Shown here: in pieces, positions 6,582 to 13,471 of the stretch
Layout: each line of letters begins with the position of its first letter
Numbering within the stretch: position 1 is the first letter of the stretch
Virus record (IMG/VR): IMGVR_UViG_3300036766_000486
Location: 1-23,731 of that record
From: a virus
Length of the DNA stretch: 23,731 nucleotides
Reading direction: 5' to 3' (one strand)
Notes under the pieces: generated by a model
Seen by the model: only the letters and a program-made list of their open reading frames with translations
What the model was told of the DNA's origin: nothing
Databases searched by the model: none
Position numbers and translations under genes: made by a program

Positions 6582-6713
6582 ATGAAAAACGCACATCCCT
6601 CCGCAAGGACGAAACCGAGGACGAGGCCACCCGCGAAAGCGGCCGCCGGGTGTGGACCAGACCTTCCAAATTTTTATCACCACCACCAACCAAGGAGAGA
6701 ACCATGTACCTGA
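6582..6713 (+). CDS. Possible 43-residue basic peptide (doubtful)
   Basis: The gap 6557-6703 holds one ATG-started frame of 43 codons, strongly basic and Pro/Ala-rich (TKPRTRPPAKAAAGCGPDLP). Its end overlaps the next gene by ten bases. The upstream AAAGG at 6567-6571 is a weak ribosome site. Another frame through the gap, in phase with 6704, reads as acidic and protein-like but has no acceptable start. I see no promoter or terminator in this gap. Confidence 0.25.
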   Translation: MKNAHPSARTKPRTRPPAKAAAGCGPDLPNFYHHHQPRREPCT

Positions 6714-6916
6714 AAAAAATCGAGATGGACCGCTGGAACAAAAGCAAGAAGCCGGAAATCGAATGCCAATATGATCACAACGGAGGCACCATTTCCATTG
6801 ATTTAAACGAGCAGGAGGTGGCGGAGATCGCTACGATTTGCGCCAAGGCCATGGTCCGGGAATTGAGCGAAGCAATCAAAGTGCCTGAACCCGCACCCGC
6901 ATCAACCGAGGATTAA
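6704..6916 (+). CDS. Small hypothetical protein
   Basis: This is a 70-residue protein. The first half looks like beta strands (MYLKKIEMDRW, IECQYDHNGGTISIDL), then a helix (EQEVAEIATICAKAMVRELSEAI) and a Pro/Ala tail. The family is unknown. The start is well supported by AAGGAGAG at 6692-6699 in a C/A-rich leader like those at 1275 and 1589. Confidence 0.6.
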   Translation: MYLKKIEMDRWNKSKKPEIECQYDHNGGTISIDLNEQEVAEIATICAKAMVRELSEAIKVPEPAPASTED

Positions 6917-6926
6917 GGAGAGCACC

Positions 6927-7130
6927 ATGGAAAACCAACCCACACCGAAACCACCTAAAGCATTTGCATCCATCGCGCAAATGGAGCGATGCAAAACGCT
7001 GGTCGCCGACGGCGTGATGAGCCAGGAGCGGTTCGACGCCTGCGCGGCCGTGACCGACATCCCCAACCTGCCGGAGCGATTGCACCCGAAGAAGGAAACC
7101 AAGACGGAGCCGGAGGCAACGGCGCCGTGA
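6927..7130 (+). CDS. Small hypothetical protein
   Basis: This is a 67-residue protein with a short helical core (FASIAQMERCKTLVADGVMSQERFDACAAVTDI) between Pro-rich ends. It has two cysteines but no paired motif. I recognise no family. AAGGAG at 6915-6920 supports the start. Its stop overlaps the GTG start of the next gene (GTGA), which suggests coupled translation. Confidence 0.6.
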   Translation: MENQPTPKPPKAFASIAQMERCKTLVADGVMSQERFDACAAVTDIPNLPERLHPKKETKTEPEATAP

Positions 7131-7531
7131 CCGATCAAGCCCAGCCCGCGGCACCAGCCCGGACCAAGCCCTGCGACGGATGCGGGAACCGCGTGGCCCT
7201 GCAGGAGCGGAGAGCCGATACCGGCCTATGCCACCCATGCAACAAGGCCGCGGTCGATTTTTTCGACGTCCTGCCGGAGCAGGCGGGCATTGCCGTCTTG
7301 AGCAAAAAGATCGGTGGGAATTTCAGCACCGGCGACGAGCAATGGGAAAACCACCCGATGCGATATCGCGTGCGATGCCTGGTCCTTGCATCCTCGGGAT
7401 CGATTCCCAACGCCACCGCGGCCGAGCAGGCGGACGCATCCGTCCTGCGGGAGAGATTCACATTCATGTTCCGAAGCCAATCACAAAATAAACCCGAATC
7501 ACAAACCGATTTCCTGGAGGGAATGCCATGA
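7127..7531 (+). CDS. Zinc-finger-containing hypothetical protein
   Basis: This is a 134-residue protein read from GTG 7127, which overlaps the preceding stop and has CGGAGG upstream. C16-x2-C19 and C35-x2-C38 form a treble-clef-like zinc site. The remaining 95 residues include a strand-rich segment (HPMRYRVRCLVLASS) and a helix (AAEQADASVLRERFTFMF). The function is unknown. It overlaps the next gene by four bases. Confidence 0.6.
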   Translation: MTDQAQPAAPARTKPCDGCGNRVALQERRADTGLCHPCNKAAVDFFDVLPEQAGIAVLSKKIGGNFSTGDEQWENHPMRYRVRCLVLASSGSIPNATAAEQADASVLRERFTFMFRSQSQNKPESQTDFLEGMP

Positions 7532-7983
7532 GCGTAACCAAAGAATTAAAAGAGAGAGCGGCCATGGCCCTGCAGGCATTACGCCGCGGAGACCAAGCCG
7601 AGGCCGAGCGCCTGCTGGAGGCGGACGCCAAGGGATTCATGCCGGGACCGACGCCGGACCTCACCAGCGACTACGAGGTCACAAAATTGCAGGCGGATTT
7701 CCAGACCATGCGCCGCCGTGCCGGAGGCATCGCCGCGGCCATGTGCATCGTAGCACCACAGCGGGACAAGCCCGGCGCTTTCCGGTTCCATTTTTCCGGG
7801 CATGACGCCGTGGTGGCATTGCTCCAAGGGAAAGCCGGGCTCAAGGTTTCACCGACGCCGCCGCCGGCATTGGATGCGGACGGAAATCCGATCCCGCCAG
7901 CCGAGGAGCCGGTCGATGAGCTCGCCGCCTATCGGGCCAAGAGGGCCGAGATTGAAACCCAACAACCACACACAACACCATGA
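7528..7983 (+). CDS. Hypothetical protein, 151 residues
   Basis: The N-terminal 35 residues are helical with a repeat-like start (LKERAAMALQALRRGDQAEAERLLEADAKGF). The middle (60-110) contains AGGIAAAMCIVAPQRDKPGAFRF, which looks folded. The tail after residue 115 is Pro/Glu-rich. I do not recognise it. The start is supported by CTGGAGGGA and the ATGA overlap. Confidence 0.55.
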   Translation: MSVTKELKERAAMALQALRRGDQAEAERLLEADAKGFMPGPTPDLTSDYEVTKLQADFQTMRRRAGGIAAAMCIVAPQRDKPGAFRFHFSGHDAVVALLQGKAGLKVSPTPPPALDADGNPIPPAEEPVDELAAYRAKRAEIETQQPHTTP

Positions 7984-7994
7984 AAGGAACAACC

Positions 7995-8432
7995 ATGCCC
8001 ATCCTGAGACGATACAGCGAAACCCTGCCGGTCGATTTGACGCCGGAACAATTCAAGGAAAAAAGCGAGGCCCTCGCCAACGTATGCGAGGAGATCGCCA
8101 CGGTCGAGGACGAAAAGGCCGCCAGCGCAAAGCAATTCAATGGCAAGATCGGAGAGCTTGAGACCAAGCGGGCCGACCTCGCCCGCATGGTGCGGAGCGG
8201 CCAGGAATACCGACAGGTGGAATGCCAGGAGGAAATCATCCGGGACGACAAGGCCGTCGTCACCGTTCGCCTTGACACCGGAGAGCAAATCCGAAAAAGG
8301 GATGCGCACCCGAACGAGCTCACCAAGGGAAAGGGATTATTCGACAAGCCGGAGGACGAGGACAAGCCCATCGGCCGCGACGCCGATCCCGAGACGACGA
8401 CGGGACCAGTCGGACCCGAGAACGAGCAATGA
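7995..8432 (+). CDS. Coiled-coil hypothetical protein
   Basis: This is a 145-residue protein. Residues 15-70 form a long charged helix suited to a coiled coil (LTPEQFKEKSEALANVCEEIATVEDEK... IGELETKRADLARMV), followed by a strand-rich part (YRQVECQEEIIRDDKAVVTVRLDTGEQIRKR) and an acidic Pro-rich tail. I chose ATG 7995 because AAAGGA at 7983-7988 lies seven bases before it. The in-frame ATG 7980 overlaps the previous stop and would add MKGTT. The family is unknown. Confidence 0.6.
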   Translation: MPILRRYSETLPVDLTPEQFKEKSEALANVCEEIATVEDEKAASAKQFNGKIGELETKRADLARMVRSGQEYRQVECQEEIIRDDKAVVTVRLDTGEQIRKRDAHPNELTKGKGLFDKPEDEDKPIGRDADPETTTGPVGPENEQ

Positions 8433-9055
8433 TCAACCGCGGCCTTCCCCAACCACCGATCCAGGTCCGGGCCTTGCACTTGGTCCAGGAGATGCCCAGC
8501 ACCATGGAGCGGGCTTTTATCCTTCGGTGGCTGGAGCCGCGGGCGAAAAAGGCGGAGGCGCGGGCCCAGGAAAAGGCCCGCGTCCGCATTTCCCCATGGG
8601 AGCAGGCCAAGGCCCAGCGGAAAAAAACGGAGGCCAGCGCCGAATTCAAAGCGCTCACCGCCCTATCGAAATACGTGCGGACATTGGGAACCCACCCGGG
8701 ACCGGACGGAGAGCGATGGGGACAATGCGTCACCTGCCCGAACAGCGCACCGTTTAAAAAATACGCGGACCTGCAGGCCGGGCATTGGATCAAGCGAAAG
8801 CACCAAGGCACCCGTTACAACGCCTACAACGTCCACCCCCAATGCCGGCATTGCAACGACCCAGCCCGAGGAGGCGGAAAATACAACGAGCATGAGGCCT
8901 TCATTGCCAGGCGCCATGGAGCGGAGATGCCGGACCGATTGCGTGTTCAGGCGGAGACCCAAAAGAGGAAAAAAACCGACGCCGAGCTTTTACAGATTGC
9001 CGACAATTACAACAGCTACACCGAGGACATCCTCGCCAAGGAGAGATCGAAATGA
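8429..9055 (+). CDS. NinG/Rap-type Holliday junction nuclease
   Basis: This is a 208-residue protein matching the lambda NinG (Rap) family. Residues 40-75 are a charged helix. The zinc/HNH-like core follows: C100-x2-C103, LQAGHWI with His119, NAYNVHPQCRHCN with His136, C139 and C142, then the tail KKTDAELLQIADNY typical of the family. Rap cuts branched recombination intermediates in lambda, which fits the recombination block about 2 kb upstream. It overlaps both neighbours by four bases. The family normally has the phrase S.aLRfd in place of QGTRYNAYN here, so it is a divergent member. Confidence 0.85.
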   Translation: MINRGLPQPPIQVRALHLVQEMPSTMERAFILRWLEPRAKKAEARAQEKARVRISPWEQAKAQRKKTEASAEFKALTALSKYVRTLGTHPGPDGERWGQCVTCPNSAPFKKYADLQAGHWIKRKHQGTRYNAYNVHPQCRHCNDPARGGGKYNEHEAFIARRHGAEMPDRLRVQAETQKRKKTDAELLQIADNYNSYTEDILAKERSK

Positions 9056-9138
9056 GCGTAATGTTCGGGACCGAATCAACGGAGCGGGGAAGCAAGACAA
9101 CGGCATGGATTAAAAAACCGCGGCCGAGGAAAAAATGA
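9052..9138 (+). CDS. 28-residue basic peptide, coupled on both sides
   Basis: This short frame starts in the ATGA that ends the NinG-type gene and ends in the ATGA that starts the methyltransferase gene. It encodes a lysine/arginine-rich peptide ending KKPRPRKK. The double overlap is the main support. Its coding span also carries CGAGGA at 9125-9130, the likely ribosome site of the next gene, so it may simply be a coupling device. No family is recognised. Confidence 0.4.
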   Translation: MSVMFGTESTERGSKTTAWIKKPRPRKK

Positions 9139-9674
9139 GCCACCCATCCCAGGGCCAGGATTTGATGGAGGGCGTCTACCAGACGCCGCTCGAAATCCTG
9201 CGGCCGGTTCACCACCGCTGGCCGCTGGGCTTCGACCTCGCCGCCCATGCCCAGAACAACGCCGTGAAAAGATTGGGAAGGGGAGACGGGTATTTTTATG
9301 GGGAGGACGACAACGCCCTGGCCCAGCCATGGATGGGACCCAAGATCGATCCCGAGGAATGGTGCTGGCTGAACCCGCCATTTGGAGACATCGATCCATG
9401 GACAACCAAGGCGGAGACCGAGGCCAAGGACGGTGCCAAAATAGTCATGCTCCTGCCCAGCGCAACGGGAGCGGGATGGCTGGAGCCCTGCCGGCGGAGC
9501 GCCCAAATCATTTTTTTAATCGGCCGCCCGATTTTTGAATTCATCAACCCCATGACGCATAAAAACCCGGCCAAGAGGGGGAAACCAAACACCGACCCAT
9601 ACGGGAAGGACATGCTCCTGGCCATTTTTGGACAAGGCACCGGCCTCGGCTGGTGGAATTGGAGGGAAAAATGA
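9135..9674 (+). CDS. Phage Dam-type DNA N6-adenine methyltransferase
   Basis: This is a 179-residue protein of the small phage adenine methyltransferase family. It has YQTPLEIL at 15-22, the cofactor-side motif FDLAAHAQNNAV at 33-44, the catalytic NPPF at 80-83 (in CWLNPPFGDIDPW), and VMLLPSATGAGW after it. It would transfer a methyl group from S-adenosylmethionine to adenine N6, most often in GATC for this family, although specificity cannot be read here. Phages use such marks against host restriction. The start is set by the four-base overlap with the 28-residue frame and by GAGGA just upstream. Confidence 0.85.
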   Translation: MSHPSQGQDLMEGVYQTPLEILRPVHHRWPLGFDLAAHAQNNAVKRLGRGDGYFYGEDDNALAQPWMGPKIDPEEWCWLNPPFGDIDPWTTKAETEAKDGAKIVMLLPSATGAGWLEPCRRSAQIIFLIGRPIFEFINPMTHKNPAKRGKPNTDPYGKDMLLAIFGQGTGLGWWNWREK

Positions 9675-10099
9675 CATTCCGAAATTGGAGATACGACGAG
9701 GAAACCCTGAACCACATCATCGAAAAATCGCCGGCGGCATTGGAGGCCTTCAATAAGACGCTGAAAAGCATCCCGCAAATGGCCGGCCTCCGGGAACCCA
9801 TCGAGAACGCGGTCGAAAACATGGCGAAATTATCCCGGGACCTTCTCGCCGCCAGGGAATACCTCAAGGACGCCGACACCGAGAACGAGCGCCTGCAGGC
9901 CCGGGTGGAAAAATTGGAGGGCATGATCGGCGCCGGAACCGTGATCAACAACCAGGTGCCGGCACAACAACCCGATCCCACCCGAGGATTCCCTGCCCGG
10001 TTCAGTGAGGGCGGACCCATCCCGCCGTCCGGAACGGGAGCACCACCCATTGATGCCGGCGCCGTTCACGGAAACAGCGCCGCGGGAAATTTGAGCTAG
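9671..10099 (+). CDS. Coiled-coil hypothetical protein
   Basis: This is a 142-residue protein starting at ATG 9671 after GGAGGGAAA. Residues 40-90 form a clear heptad-type helix (AVENMAKLSRDLLAAREYLKDADTENERLQARVEKLEGMI). The final 50 residues are Pro/Gly-rich and probably disordered. It overlaps the methyltransferase gene by four bases. The function is unknown. Confidence 0.6.
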   Translation: MTFRNWRYDEETLNHIIEKSPAALEAFNKTLKSIPQMAGLREPIENAVENMAKLSRDLLAAREYLKDADTENERLQARVEKLEGMIGAGTVINNQVPAQQPDPTRGFPARFSEGGPIPPSGTGAPPIDAGAVHGNSAAGNLS

Positions 10100-10107
10100 G
10101 AGGAGCC

Positions 10108-10287
10108 ATGGGAACACGCCGCCAGAACGGAGCCAAGCGCAAAGAGGAGCAACACCGCATAATCGCGGCCGCACCACCGCCGCAAAAATGCACAAGCTGT
10201 GGATGCACCGAGGATTTCCCATGCCTAACATTCGGGAAACCATGCTCCTGGATCGGGCCAAATCTTTGTAGCGAGTGCGGACCATGA
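10108..10287 (+). CDS. Small cysteine-rich protein (CxxCGCT type)
   Basis: This is a 59-residue protein that is easy to miss because it is short. The second half holds seven cysteines: C28-x2-C31-x-C33, C39, C46, and C54-x2-C57, in the pattern KCTSCGCTEDFPC... PCSWIGPNLCSECG. That pattern is shared by a small zinc-binding family often seen in phages with no known function. TAGGAGGAG at 10098-10106 is a strong ribosome site, and the stop overlaps the next start (ATGA). Confidence 0.75.
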   Translation: MGTRRQNGAKRKEEQHRIIAAAPPPQKCTSCGCTEDFPCLTFGKPCSWIGPNLCSECGP

Positions 10288-10619
10288 GACAGATGAGCTT
10301 TTTTTATACGACAGAGCAAATCCGAAACCGGACCAAGACGGTCACGCGCCGCGTGGGATGGAAGGACCTAGCGCCAGGAGATCGCATCAAGGCCGTGGTG
10401 AAATGCCAGGGATTAAAACGCGGGGAGAAAACGGAACCGCTGGCCGAGATCGAAATCATCAGCATCCGTTCGGAACCGCTGTACGCCATCACGGCGGAGG
10501 ATTGCGCGGCCGAGGGATTCCCGGAGATGGGCCCGGACGATTTCGTGGCCATGTTCTGCGATCACATGATGCACCGCCCGGATTGGCCGGTCAACAGGAT
10601 CGAATTCAGGTACGTATGA
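10284..10619 (+). CDS. ASCH/PUA-like domain protein
   Basis: This is a 111-residue protein. MSFFYTTEQIRNRTKTVTRRVGW, then LAPGDRIKAVVKCQGLKRGE, IEIISIRSEPL, EGFPEM and FVAMFCDHM follow the layout of phage ASCH-domain proteins. ASCH domains have a PUA-like beta barrel and are thought to bind RNA or modified nucleotides. The role in phages is not established. ATG 10284 is chosen for its overlap with the preceding stop. ATG 10293 and GTG 10275 are in-frame alternatives. Confidence 0.78.
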   Translation: MRQMSFFYTTEQIRNRTKTVTRRVGWKDLAPGDRIKAVVKCQGLKRGEKTEPLAEIEIISIRSEPLYAITAEDCAAEGFPEMGPDDFVAMFCDHMMHRPDWPVNRIEFRYV

Positions 10620-10906
10620 AATGCCCCGCCACCCATCCCAATGGAAATCCATGCGCCCTGGAAAATGGGCACGCGGGAAACCACGTCCAGGCGGGCCACC
10701 ATTGCCATGCCCGAGGATGCGCCACAGCCACCAAGCCGGAGATGCTCATGTGCGCCCGGCATTGGTACATGGTTCCGCTTCCGATTCGGAAAATGGTTTG
10801 GGCGGAATATCGCAACGGCCAATGCGACGACAAACAACCGAGCGAGGAATGGCACAAGGCCGCCGACCTTGCGATCAAAGCCGTATGGGAAAAGGAGATG
10901 AAATGA
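10616..10906 (+). CDS. Small zinc-binding phage protein
   Basis: This is a 96-residue protein. The N-terminus has C3-x9-C13-x5-H19-x3-H23, a compact CCHH site, followed by further ligands C30, C35, C46 and H49 (LMCARHWYMVP). The C-terminal half resembles a common phage family with the signature HW..VP..IRK.VW..YR.GQ and a conserved PS..W..AA..AI. No enzyme motif is visible. It overlaps both neighbours by four bases. The gene at 11133 shares the first zinc motif. Confidence 0.7.
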   Translation: MKCPATHPNGNPCALENGHAGNHVQAGHHCHARGCATATKPEMLMCARHWYMVPLPIRKMVWAEYRNGQCDDKQPSEEWHKAADLAIKAVWEKEMK

Positions 10907-11136
10907 AGATCACATTATTCAGCACAACAAAATTGATCACCATGGTGGTGGACGGGAAGGAAATCCCCGCCCGAATTTGGCAAGGCAGAACCGCCAGCGG
11001 AGTAAAATGCCATGCGTACATCACCCGCATTGCGGTCGCCGAGGGAGAGGACGCCTCCGAATTCAACGCGGAGATGCAGATATGCGAGATGCCATCCACG
11101 GAGATCCAAGAGATCCCGCTCCGGCTTATTTTATGA
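10903..11136 (+). CDS. Small hypothetical protein
   Basis: This is a 77-residue, mostly beta-strand protein (MKITLFSTTKLITMVVDGKEIPARIWQG, VKCHAYITRIAVAE). It is unrecognised. The start follows AAAGGAGATGAA and overlaps the preceding stop, and its own stop overlaps the next start. It lies between two genes that share an N-terminal zinc motif but does not carry that motif. Confidence 0.55.
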   Translation: MKITLFSTTKLITMVVDGKEIPARIWQGRTASGVKCHAYITRIAVAEGEDASEFNAEMQICEMPSTEIQEIPLRLIL

Positions 11137-11414
11137 AATGCCGATCCACATTCGCCGGGCTTCATTGCGATTTAAAATCAGGGCACAAGGGGAACCACAG
11201 CAACGCCGGAACCGCATATAAGCCGACGCTGAACCCACCGACAACACCCACCATCCAAGCCGAGACATTGGCCCGGGACATTTCCGCCCTTTTGATCGCC
11301 CTTCTGCAGGGCCGGAATGCGGCCGAGGGAAATATCCATTTCCGAATCGAGCCGCGACGGATGCCGGTTTTTACGATTGCCATCGGCGACGCCAAGGACC
11401 CGATCCATGCCTGA
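11133..11414 (+). CDS. Small protein with N-terminal CCHH motif
   Basis: This is a 93-residue protein. Its first 25 residues carry C3-x8-C12-x5-H18-x3-H22 (MKC...GLHCDLKSGHKGNH), nearly the same spacing as in the gene at 10616. The rest includes a helix (IQAETLARDISALLIALLQG) and a strand pair ending FTIAIGDA. The function is unknown. It overlaps the membrane protein gene at 11407 by eight bases. Confidence 0.6.
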   Translation: MKCRSTFAGLHCDLKSGHKGNHSNAGTAYKPTLNPPTTPTIQAETLARDISALLIALLQGRNAAEGNIHFRIEPRRMPVFTIAIGDAKDPIHA

Positions 11415-11721
11415 GCAGGAGCCGACACCGATCCACATCCACACCCCATGGCGGATAATTTTTTTGATCACCCTCGGCCTGATTTGCACCACCGCCCTGC
11501 TGGGAGGATGGGAATTCGTTTACCAGGACATCGAGACCAAGCGGGATGCCACCAAGATTGACAGCCTGCGGACGGAAAGACAACAAAGCACCGAGGGCGT
11601 GAAACGGGATAGGGACGAGACGGAACGCGCCGCCTATATTTGGAAGGCCGAGAGCCTCAAGGTTTATGTCGCGGAAAAAAACCGGAACCGACCAAGGAAA
11701 AAAAATGCCCGCACCCGTTAG
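11407..11721 (+). CDS. Membrane-anchored coiled-coil protein, possible i-spanin
   Basis: This is a 104-residue protein with one N-terminal membrane span (about residues 15-39, IIFLITLGLICTTALLGGW), then a charged helix of about 50 residues (DATKIDSLRTERQQSTEGVKRDRDETERAAYIW) and a very basic tail. The topology resembles inner-membrane spanins of the Rz type, which link membranes during lysis of Gram-negative cells. It lies about 1 kb before the endolysin gene. I find no convincing outer-membrane lipoprotein partner nested nearby, so the role is tentative. It starts by overlap with the preceding gene. Confidence 0.5.
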   Translation: MPEQEPTPIHIHTPWRIIFLITLGLICTTALLGGWEFVYQDIETKRDATKIDSLRTERQQSTEGVKRDRDETERAAYIWKAESLKVYVAEKNRNRPRKKNARTR

Positions 11722-11977
11722 CGAAAGATTGAGAACGCCGTGGTTTTTCAAATTGGGCGTGCGCCTTCGCGCCACCTTCGCCTGTTTAACGGCCGGGCAC
11801 GTGGTCGTGGCATGGAGCCCGCGGTTCCGCCGCGGAGACCGGGTGGCATTCATGGGCCTGGACCAGAAATTAATCCACCAAGCCGAGAGCGCCGCAAATT
11901 TCCTCGCCCAGCGCCTGAGCCTTGAGGCCAGCGTCCAGGGCTTATGTGCCGAGGTCGAGGAGGGGGAATGCGATTAA
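11705..11977 (+). CDS. Hypothetical protein in lysis region
   Basis: This is a 90-residue protein. An N-terminal basic stretch (SERLRTPWFFKLGVRLR) precedes a moderately hydrophobic segment (ATFACLTAGHVVVAW), then a strand (GDRVAFMGL) and a helix (KLIHQAESAANFLAQRLSLEASVQGL). The cysteine in ATFAC does not fit a proper lipobox. The site AAGGAAAAAAA precedes the start, which lies within the end of the previous gene. The role is unknown. Confidence 0.5.
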   Translation: MPAPVSERLRTPWFFKLGVRLRATFACLTAGHVVVAWSPRFRRGDRVAFMGLDQKLIHQAESAANFLAQRLSLEASVQGLCAEVEEGECD

Positions 11978-12159
11978 ACATTTTCGATTTCGCCGCCGCC
12001 GGCGCCTTCATCGGAACCGTGATCAACCTTGTGAAATTTATTTACACCAGGGACCAAACCCACGGCGCCGGCGTTTGTATCGGATTTGTAATCGTCCTTT
12101 TTTTGGTCCGGCTGGCTGGTGCCATGGAGAAAATGCGAAGTGCGAACCGCAAAGATTGA
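11968..12159 (+). CDS. Two-span membrane protein, holin candidate
   Basis: This is a 63-residue protein with two predicted membrane spans, about residues 7-24 (FAAAGAFIGTVINLVKFI) and 35-51 (AGVCIGFVIVLFLVRLA), joined by the short polar loop YTRDQTHG. It ends in a basic tail. The size and topology fit class II holins, and it lies about 500 bases before the endolysin gene. No family motif is recognised. GAGGAGGGGG is a strong ribosome site. The 3' end overlaps the HU-like gene by 20 bases in another frame. Confidence 0.5.
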   Translation: MRLNIFDFAAAGAFIGTVINLVKFIYTRDQTHGAGVCIGFVIVLFLVRLAGAMEKMRSANRKD

Positions 12160-12523
12160 TCTGATTCGGGAGACGGCCGCGGCCAGCGGGAGAACACAGA
12201 CGGAATGCCGGCGCGGAATCGAGGATTTTTTAACCGCAATTTTCCAATGCGCGAACGACAACACCCCGGTCGAGATCCGTGGCTTCGGAACCTTTTACAC
12301 CAAGGAACGGAAACCGCGGCCGGCACGCAACCCGAGAACGGGAGAGATCGTACCTTTGCCCAGGCGCCGGGTTTTCCTATTCCGATATTCACCGGAATTA
12401 AAAGAGACCATCGGCCTGTGCCTGGGCCTCCCATACGCCAGCCCCGCCCGCTTCGAGAGCGCCCAGGAGCGCAGGAACATCGCATCACACGCCCGAGCAT
12501 TCATCAAGGAGAAAACAAAATGA
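12140..12523 (+). CDS. HU/IHF-family DNA-binding protein with C-terminal extension
   Basis: This is a 127-residue protein whose first 90 residues match the HU/IHF fold. VEIRGFGTFYTKERKPRPARNPRTGE carries the DNA-intercalating RNP arm, and the fold ends in VFLFRYSPELKETI. Usual length is about 90-100 residues, so residues 91-127 are an added basic tail. It would bend DNA, possibly in packaging or recombination. I chose GTG 12140 because GGAGA at 12126-12130 is correctly spaced. An upstream GTG at 12119 lacks a site. It lies unexpectedly inside the lysis gene cluster. Confidence 0.8.
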   Translation: MRTAKIDLIRETAAASGRTQTECRRGIEDFLTAIFQCANDNTPVEIRGFGTFYTKERKPRPARNPRTGEIVPLPRRRVFLFRYSPELKETIGLCLGLPYASPARFESAQERRNIASHARAFIKEKTK

Positions 12524-12618
12524 ACGATTGGACAAAGGGATTCTGGTTCGGAATTATCGTCGCGATTGCAGGCCAATTGGCCGTGAATTTAATTTTCAAA
12601 GCAACGGGAATAAAATGA
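12520..12618 (+). CDS. 32-residue single-span membrane peptide
   Basis: This short gene starts after AAGGAGAA and overlaps the HU-like stop (ATGA). It also overlaps the endolysin start. It encodes one membrane span (FWFGIIVAIAGQLAVNLIF) with short polar ends. Its place directly before the endolysin suggests a holin, antiholin or pinholin role. That is inferred only from position and topology. Confidence 0.55.
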   Translation: MNDWTKGFWFGIIVAIAGQLAVNLIFKATGIK

Positions 12619-13211
12619 CGACACCCATCAACCGCAACCCCGCCGACCTATACCCGCCATTTGCGAAAATCGTATCGGCGCACCATTGGGCATGGAACGC
12701 CACCAACCCAAAGGAATCGATCCAAGTTTTCGAGGGCCTCCGGTCATTCGACAGACAGGCCGAGCTATATGCCCAGGGCCGGACGACACCAGGCAACCCA
12801 TGCGTGCACAAGACCCCATCCTTTCCCAACGGCGTGCTTTTTCCCATCGGAACATGCAAGGACCACCCGCTAGGGAAAAAGGTCACCAATGCACCGGCCG
12901 GATTTTCATGGCACCAATACGGCGTGGCCGTGGATTCGGTATTCGACGCCGACCCAATCAAGCCGGACCTGCAGGCGTCATGGGATGGCAAATTTCCGTG
13001 GTTCGCCATGGGCCGAAAGGGAATCGAGATCGGGCTGGAATGGGCAGGGACATGGGACACCTTCCCGGAGTTTCCCCATTTCCAGAAAACCTGGGGAATG
13101 CAAATCCAGGAGGCGCACGAATTATTCGAGATCGGAGGATTGCCGGCGGTTTGGAACGCGCTGGATTTAACCCGCCAGGTCCTCGCCCGGACACCGAGGG
13201 CAACCCAATGA
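12615..13211 (+). CDS. M15-family peptidase endolysin
   Basis: This 198-residue protein matches M15 L-alanyl-D-glutamate peptidases used as phage endolysins. Motifs are EGLRSFDRQAELYAQGR (40-56), zinc ligands His100 and Asp107 in SWHQYGVAVD, and EFPHFQ with Glu152 as probable general base and His155 as third ligand. It would cut peptidoglycan stem peptides. No signal peptide is seen, so export would need a holin. Residues 61-90 are longer than I expect between the RTxPG and VTNAPAG motifs and include Cys63 and Cys81. The start overlaps the small membrane peptide gene by four bases. Confidence 0.87.
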   Translation: MTTPINRNPADLYPPFAKIVSAHHWAWNATNPKESIQVFEGLRSFDRQAELYAQGRTTPGNPCVHKTPSFPNGVLFPIGTCKDHPLGKKVTNAPAGFSWHQYGVAVDSVFDADPIKPDLQASWDGKFPWFAMGRKGIEIGLEWAGTWDTFPEFPHFQKTWGMQIQEAHELFEIGGLPAVWNALDLTRQVLARTPRATQ

Positions 13212-13435
13212 TGATCAACGCCGCATGGGCGGATTTCGAGGCCTTGGTGGTGCCGGCCAACGCCGCGGAATTCCAGCGCCAGGAGATGCGCCGGGCATTT
13301 TACGCCGGAGCCGCCGCGGTTTATGGGATATCGCTTCGAGCAACGATCAAGCCCGATGGCGACGCCCTGGCCGACATCAGGGAATTAAGGACGGACCTGG
13401 AGAATTTCCAACGGAAAATAAGCGACGGCTTCTAA
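13208..13435 (+). CDS. Small hypothetical protein
   Basis: This is a 75-residue protein starting at ATG 13208, which overlaps the endolysin stop; ATG 13211 is an alternative. Residues 17-40 (ANAAEFQRQEMRRAFYAGAAAVYG) match a short helical pattern often seen in small phage proteins near lysis genes. The C-terminus is a charged helix. The function is unknown. Confidence 0.6.
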   Translation: MMINAAWADFEALVVPANAAEFQRQEMRRAFYAGAAAVYGISLRATIKPDGDALADIRELRTDLENFQRKISDGF

Positions 13436-13471
13436 CGGCGCCGGCCGGTTCCGGCAACAAAGGAGAACACC

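Noticed and set aside
6650-6703. Promoter-like TATCAC before the gene at 6704
   Set aside because: No acceptable -35 box lies 16-18 bases upstream; the best is TGGACC, which is too weak.
11705-11977. Possible outer-membrane spanin lipoprotein
   Set aside because: The only candidate cysteine is in ATFAC, which does not fit a lipobox, and no clear signal peptide precedes it.
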